From Tragulus kanchil (Eukaryota; Chordata; Mammalia; Artiodactyla; Tragulidae): a stretch of 64,000 nt of DNA. Location: positions 186,681,801-186,745,800 of the forward strand of contig JAIOJX010000025.1 in NCBI GenBank assembly GCA_022376925.1, in the 5' to 3' direction. Under the pieces are notes generated by a model. That model ran no database searches. It was not told where the DNA came from and saw nothing but the letters and a program-made list of their open reading frames with translations. Below, piece by piece: positions 58,778-64,000 of this stretch (position 1 is the first letter of the stretch; each line of letters starts with the position of its first letter). A program made the position numbers and the translations under genes.

Positions 58778-60999
58778 GAGCAGGGTGTACCCCCTGCCCT
58801 GAACCCAGAGGCACTCGGACAGCTCTGGGGACAGGCGTCTGCGCGGCCCAGGCTGGGAGGAGGCCCCGCGGTGCGGGTCATTCCAGCAGGAGGCCCAGAG
58901 GCACGGGCTCACCCGGGGGAGCCCGTCCTGGGGCAGCGACCTGGGGGCCCCTCTGGGCGAGCAGAGCAGCCGAGACAGCGGCAGGCGCCTCGGGTGTGGC
59001 GCGGGCGCTGGCCCAGCCGGGCGCGGCACAGCGGGGCCACCGAGCGCCTCTCCCGGGGCAGCGGAGGCCAGGCTGGCTCTGCCTCCCCCACCGTCTGCGG
59101 CGCCGCGGGCCTGGCGGACACCAGGGGCCCGCACTGCTGCCCAAGGGCAAGGCGGGCTGTCTCGGGTGCCGCGGCCCTGCGCCAGCCGCACGGCCTCCCC
59201 TCTGGAACGGCCCCTGCAGACCACCCGGCCTCCTCAGGCCCGTCGCCGGCCCGGGTGGCGGCTGGGTGCGGGTGGTGTGCGGTGTGCAGGGCAGGGGCTG
59301 CGGTCCCGTCCTGCGCCGCCGGAGCGGGGGGCCGCCCGCAGCGAGCCCCGCAGGGCGGTGACTGTCCCCGGCCCGGCCGCAGGCAGCGGCAGGGCTGAGG
59401 GCCTCCCGTCCAGAGGCGAAGTTTTCTAAACAGAACAGACAGGACCTTTGTAATAAGAGAAACAGGGAACCGAAAAGGATGATGGGTCCTGACACGCAGG
59501 CCCTCGTCCCCAGCCACCTCCGACCCCCAGCTGAACCAAAAGGAAGGCGGCGTCTCTCTGGAGTCACCGAGGCTCGGGCCCACCCCTGCTGCGGGGCCTC
59601 AGGAGACGGCCTCGGCTGGGAGGGAGACCAGAAAGGGGGTCAGGACTCAGCACGGCCCCTGCCCTGGCCGCAGGGAAGCAGGTGCCCCCCCGAGCCCAGG
59701 GCAGGGGCTGGGGCTCGGCCCAGTGCACCAAGGGCAGTCTGGACCAGCACCACCTTAGAAAAGGGGGCGCCGGGCCAGAGGGAGCTGAGCAGGAGAGAAG
59801 GGGCACATTCCCGAGTTCCCTGGAACGAAGCGAGGTGCCCACCCTCATTCCTGTTCCCAAACCCCATGACCTCATCACCCTGCCCCCCCGAACCCAGCCC
59901 AGCACCTCCAATGACCGCGGGCAGCCTAACTGTCCAGCCAGGTGAGACGCGTGGAGCGCCCAGCCATCAGGTTACCTGCCAGCCTCCAAACCAAGAGAAG
60001 GGGAGCCGCGGGGGGCGGGGTGGGCGGACAGGGCCAGCCCACTCTCCGCGCGGGGCGCCTGCCTCTCCGAGGCCCTGCCTGGCCCTGAGGGTGGTCCTCC
60101 GGTTCAAGTGCCAGAGCGGCCGGCACGTCTCTATGCAGGTGAAAACGCCGCCAGGGTCTGCAGGGCCCAGGCCAGGAGCCTGTGATGAGAGCACAGCGCC
60201 GTCCATTTCCAAGCGGTGCCACAGGAAGCCCCAGGCTAAAGTCCGGTGGATCTGAGCGCAGGCCACGCGGGAGAGCGGGGCCGCAGCCTGCCGGCGCCCG
60301 GCGCCCGGGGTCCTCTCCTCAGCCGCGGGCTCTGCTCCCCTGGGCGAGCTCGCCCGGGCCCCTCCTCGCCGCCCCGCCGCTGGACGTGCTGTCGGTGCCG
60401 CCTTCTGCCACCTGACTCGCCCCCGAGCGACGGACCCACGCAGACCCGAACGTCCCGGCGGCTCCCCTCACCTCCTCTTCTGTGCAGGACACAGTCCAGC
60501 GCACGTGGAGCCCAGTGACAGCTGCCGTGGGGGGAGGCCTGGAGCCGGCCCGAGCCCCTCGGAGGCCTGCGCGTGGAGCACCGGGCCGCCAGGACGCTCA
60601 CGGCTGCCCCGCCCGCAGGAGCCCGCAGGGAAGGGCTGTCTCGGGAGACCCGAGCGGTGGCCCCTGTCTGACACCGAGGAGACGCACGGGAGGCCCACGA
60701 GGTGCTCAGGAAGACAGTCTCAGTGGAAACACCGCCAGCTGGAGCTGAGGCACGGGGGGACAGAGGAAAACTGGGCGCTGGAGCCCAGAATGCTGCCGCA
60801 GGAGGCAGGCTGAGGGGGCAGCTCGGCCGCAGCCCTGGGGGATCCTCGTGAAGAGGGAAAGCGAAGCGTCCGGCGCGGGGAAGGCAGAGCGACTGCTACG
60901 GTCCCCGGGTCTGCAGACCCGTCAGGGGATCCCCAGTGCGTCCAGGCTGTGCCCCTGCGGCCCCTGCATGCCTCCCAGGTCCCCCGGCCTCTGAGGGGC

Positions 61000-61830
61000 G
61001 TCAGCAAGCTGCCCCGTCCCGCCCCGCCCTGCGCTGCTGCTGCGGGAGGGCTCGGCGCTGGTCTCTCCGGGGCAGCTCCAGGATGGAGAGGAGGCCACCC
61101 CGCAGCTGCCCTCAGGGGACGACGCCGGGACCCTCAGGCGGGAATCCCGGGGCGCGTGCTGTCGGGGAGGGACACGAGTCCGGGGCCGCAAGCTGGGAGC
61201 GCACGGGCCCTCTGAGACGGCCCCAGGGAGCCCGCCCCCGTCCCGCGCCTGGCAGGGCCTCCCCAGGGCAGGCTCCACCTCGCGCCCCACGTCAGAGCCG
61301 CGGGAGGCAGGCCGGCGCCTGGGCTCTCCCCTCCCGGCCGGCCCGCCGCCGCCGGCTGTGAGCCGCCCCAGAGGCCACCCGCACGACACAGAACAGCGCC
61401 TCTGGCGCCAGCCAGCAAGGCAGCCCGCCAGCGGGCACGCGAGCGCCCCGGACGTGGGTGTCCGAGGCCCCCAGGCACGCGGGGGGCCGGGCTGGGAGTG
61501 GGTCCTCCCCACGGCCCGGCCGCCACCCCGACCCCCACCTCGCGAGACCCGGAGCGGAGGAGCCGGCTCGGCGGCTCTGGGCTCCCGTCCGCGGGGACTG
61601 GGTGGCGGAAAGCACCTGTCGTCCGGGCGGTCGGCGGCGCAGCACCCGTGCCAAACCTACCACGCACACCGCCCCGGGGCGCCGCGCGGCCGGAGGAGCG
61701 GCCCCACACCCGGCCCGCGCCCGGGGACCGAGGACGGCGCACGGGCCGGAGACACGCTGGCCGGAAACGGGGCAACTGGCGGGTAAAGACGAGCCCGATC
61801 AGACGGCGGCCCGGCCACTCGGCGTCTCCA
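61000..61830. other. CpG-dense block, possible CpG island
   Basis: Runs such as gccgccgccggctgtgagcc, ccgcgcggccggaggagcgg and gcggtcggcggcgcagcacc give a CpG density above the rest of the flank. It lies about 6 kb upstream of the first coding exon and might hold an alternative first exon or just reflect the GC-rich domain. No transcript signal is visible. Confidence 0.35.
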
Positions 61831-61834
61831 CTGC

Positions 61835-61955
61835 ACCAAGGAGGAAACTGCGGCTCGGGCTCCTCGCCCACCACCACGACCTACTGCAGAGCCGGGATTC
61901 AACCCGGGCAGTCACTGACGCCGGACTTCAGCCCGGGCTCCTCCCCAGACCCTGG
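61835..61955 (+). mobile_element. MIR SINE fragment, sense
   Basis: aaggaggaaactgcggctcg, gcagagccgggattcaaccc, gggcagtcactgacgccgga and gcccgggctc are the core landmarks of MIR in order. It is an ancient mammal-wide element, about 120 bp. Confidence 0.8.
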
Positions 61956-62189
61956 CTGCCCCTCCGTCCACTGGGAGCACGCGGGCTAGTGCCTGTGTAG
62001 AAGCCGACCTCCGCTGAGGCCTAACAGAAACCAGTCCATCTCAGTTCCCGGGCAGCTTCACCTCCCACATTTGAACATTAAGTTTAGGAAGCAGGTCAGC
62101 AGGCTCCCCAAATGAGTACGATGCAAAGCTGTTGAATAATTGATGAGAGACTGAACAGTAGAATACCACATATAAAATGTTCTACCTCC

Positions 62190-62435
62190 GGGCTTTCCTG
62201 GTGGTCCAGTGGGTAAGGGGCGGTGCAAGGGGCGCCGGTTCGATCCCTGGCCTGCGAAGATCCCACGTGCCGTGGAGCGGCTGGCCCCATGTGTCCAACT
62301 ACCGAGCCGGAGCTCTGGAGCGACAGAGGCCACTGCGATGGGAGGCCCACACAGGCCCGAAAGAACAAAGATGGATGAAAACAGGCAAATGAAAGACCAA
62401 TAGAAGTGGCCAAAAAAAAAAAAAAAGTTAAAAAA
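62190..62435 (+). mobile_element. CHR-class tRNA SINE, sense, with A tail
   Basis: gggctttcctggtggtccag, ggcgccggttcgatccctgg, tgtccaactaccgagccgg, gaaagaccaatagaagtggcc and a run of A. It is the best-preserved CHR-class copy in the window and a good local reference for the others. Confidence 0.92.
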
Positions 62436-64000
62436 AAAAGTTCTCGCTCTGCATTTTGTTGGTATGCTGGGGTTTTGTGGCGTACTTTCTAAATGCTAAT
62501 TTTTTTTAACACTTTAAGCCCAAAGACAGCAAGAGGCCAGGCTGCAGAGACAGAGCGCTGCCCGGCTCCACCCTCCAGCCCCCGTCCGTCTCGGTCACCA
62601 CGAGGCAGCCGCACACCGATGAGGGGTGGGAACAGGAGTTCGCTGCAGTGATGGAGCTCTTGGAATCAGGAGATATGGCGAATGTAAACAATCAGGAAAG
62701 AGGAGAAAAAGAAAGAGAGAAAATGAAAGACTGGCAACCTTAAAAACGTAAAACACTTCAGGGAAATGAATATACACAGTTACTACTCAGAGTCTAATAA
62801 TGTTAGAAGGACATGCAATTCCGAAAACCATGGAAGGCTGAAGACATGCCGACGCACACTCACCCCATAAAGAGAGCCTAGGACGCCGGCTCTAAACCCC
62901 TCCAGCCCCGGCTCCCTTCGGGAGAACACATCCCCGCGCGCTCCTGGCCGTGGGACGGCCGAGTGCAGCTGGGCGCCGGAGGACGGGAGGCCGCGGACCC
63001 TGCGGGCAGACCCGCACGCGCCCAGGCGCTCACAGCAGCAGGGCTCTGGAACTGGACACCTCCAGGCGGCCTGAATATTTCATCGCTGTCCCCGGCGCCC
63101 GCGACACCAGGCCTCCCTGAGCAGCCCGCTCACCAGCACGGCGCTTTTCTCCAAGCACGGCCAAGAAAGGATACCGTTTTAAACGACAAAGGTCCACGGT
63201 ACCGGTTCAGAACCATTGCTCTAGTCCATCTCTCTGAGTGATTCTAATGCTATAGAAAGTTCACATCATGAAAAACCCACACAATAACCGACGAGGAGAA
63301 CCAGTGGGTGAGCTCTCTCTCATCAAGAAGAAACAGACGTGCAGAGCACAGCCCTGTGAATCAACCACACCTCAATAAAACAAATTAAATTAAAAACACG
63401 GCTTAACGTATCTGCCTCAAGGAGCAGGAGCCCCCAGCTGGGCGGGCACAGGCGCCGTGGGGCCACACGCCTGCCCCTCAGAGGACACAAAAGACACCTG
63501 TCTTGCAACCAGGCGTCCGTGTCCATAGAAACCGCCTCCCTAGCACACACGGCCGTGACTGCTGACCAGGGCCGGGCACCGCTCTCCAGGGTGCTGGGGG
63601 CGACGGACACGTGGGGTGGGGCCTCTGAGCAGCCCTTCAGCTCCCATCGCACCAGGCACACTCTCTGCACACGGAAGAATTTAATAAAGGCCTCAGTCAA
63701 GGAGAGCAGCAGCGCGGCGGAAGGCAGGCAGCCAGACACCCAGGTGGGAGATGGCAGCGGTGATCCCAGCCAAGGAGGGAAGGGAGGGGCGGGAGGACAG
63801 CCAAGACGGGGCGCGGGGCGCCGGCACCAGCAGGAGCTCGGGCTCAGCCTGCGGGCCCCACTCCCACGCCGCCTGCTCCACCCCAGAAGCTCCCAGGGTC
63901 TCACCCGAGCCTCAGTGCCCACCCAGGCGGGTCCGCCTCCACCCCGCTGCTCGCTCACTCATCCACTCGACACGACCCCGTGGCCTACCCTGGTGGACAA

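Larger units (their letters stand above)
57371..59546. repeat. Direct tandem duplication, period about 1087 bp, junction near 58458
   Basis: The segment from agctgtcccttggacgg (57371) recurs at 58458 and matches to about 59546 with only a few substitutions. The duplicated part includes a BovB 3' fragment. It is the only such duplication upstream of the first coding exon. Confidence 0.95.
54800..64000 (-). other. Sequence upstream of the RGS12 first coding exon: 5' intron or flank
   Basis: A splice acceptor at 54801-54800 implies that this side is intron leading back to a non-coding first exon, whose position I cannot see. The block holds a 14-bp minisatellite, a CHR-class SINE at each end, a duplicated BovB 3' piece, an unnamed dispersed repeat near 56690-56900 and a MIR. 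The CpG-densest part is about 61000-61830. The stretch 59560-60990 is unique-looking GC-rich sequence, and 62500-64000 shows no gene signal. Confidence 0.6.

Overview
This window is nuclear DNA of a ruminant. The evidence is its dispersed repeats: RTE-type BovB LINE pieces, Bov-tA SINEs (the pair is typical of ruminants), artiodactyl tRNA-derived CHR-class SINEs, decayed L1 fragments and one MIR. Base composition is GC-rich and CpG-rich almost throughout. The species cannot be fixed from the sequence.

The only gene I can support is the 5' half of RGS12 (regulator of G-protein signalling 12), on the minus strand. Three coding exons are visible. The large first coding exon (52812-54701, 630 codons) carries the PDZ and PTB/PID domains. 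A 39-codon exon lies at 41563-41679. A 22-nt microexon lies at 16162-16183 and ends in phase 1. All three have usable AG acceptors and GT donors and join in frame to give a protein colinear with human RGS12. The exons for the RGS domain, Ras-binding domains and GoLoco motif were not found and should lie beyond the left edge. Everything right of 54799 is the intron upstream of the first coding exon or 5' flank; no non-coding first exon was recognised. The rest of the window is intron.

Layout from left to right: 1-16161, intron after the microexon, with a BovB piece, L1 3' ends and five of the duplication junctions; 16184-41562, a 25-kb intron with six SINEs or SINE pieces, an L1 broken by three of them, an AT-rich block and a perfect RFX X-box; 41680-52811, an 11-kb intron with L1 and SINE pieces; 52812-54799, the main exon; 54800-64000, the upstream intron or flank with a 14-bp minisatellite, BovB, SINEs and a MIR.

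The most striking structural fact is a set of twelve direct tandem duplications with periods of about 0.94-1.19 kb. They are scattered through the non-coding sequence and never include a recognised exon. Copies are near-identical in the interior, and several junctions are flanked by indel-rich, homopolymer-type differences. I read these as false duplications made during assembly or gap filling rather than biology. No undescribed biological system is convincingly present. The best biological leads are the microexon, an overlapping upstream ORF at the RGS12 start codon, a KLF/SP-type motif minisatellite upstream, and the X-box.
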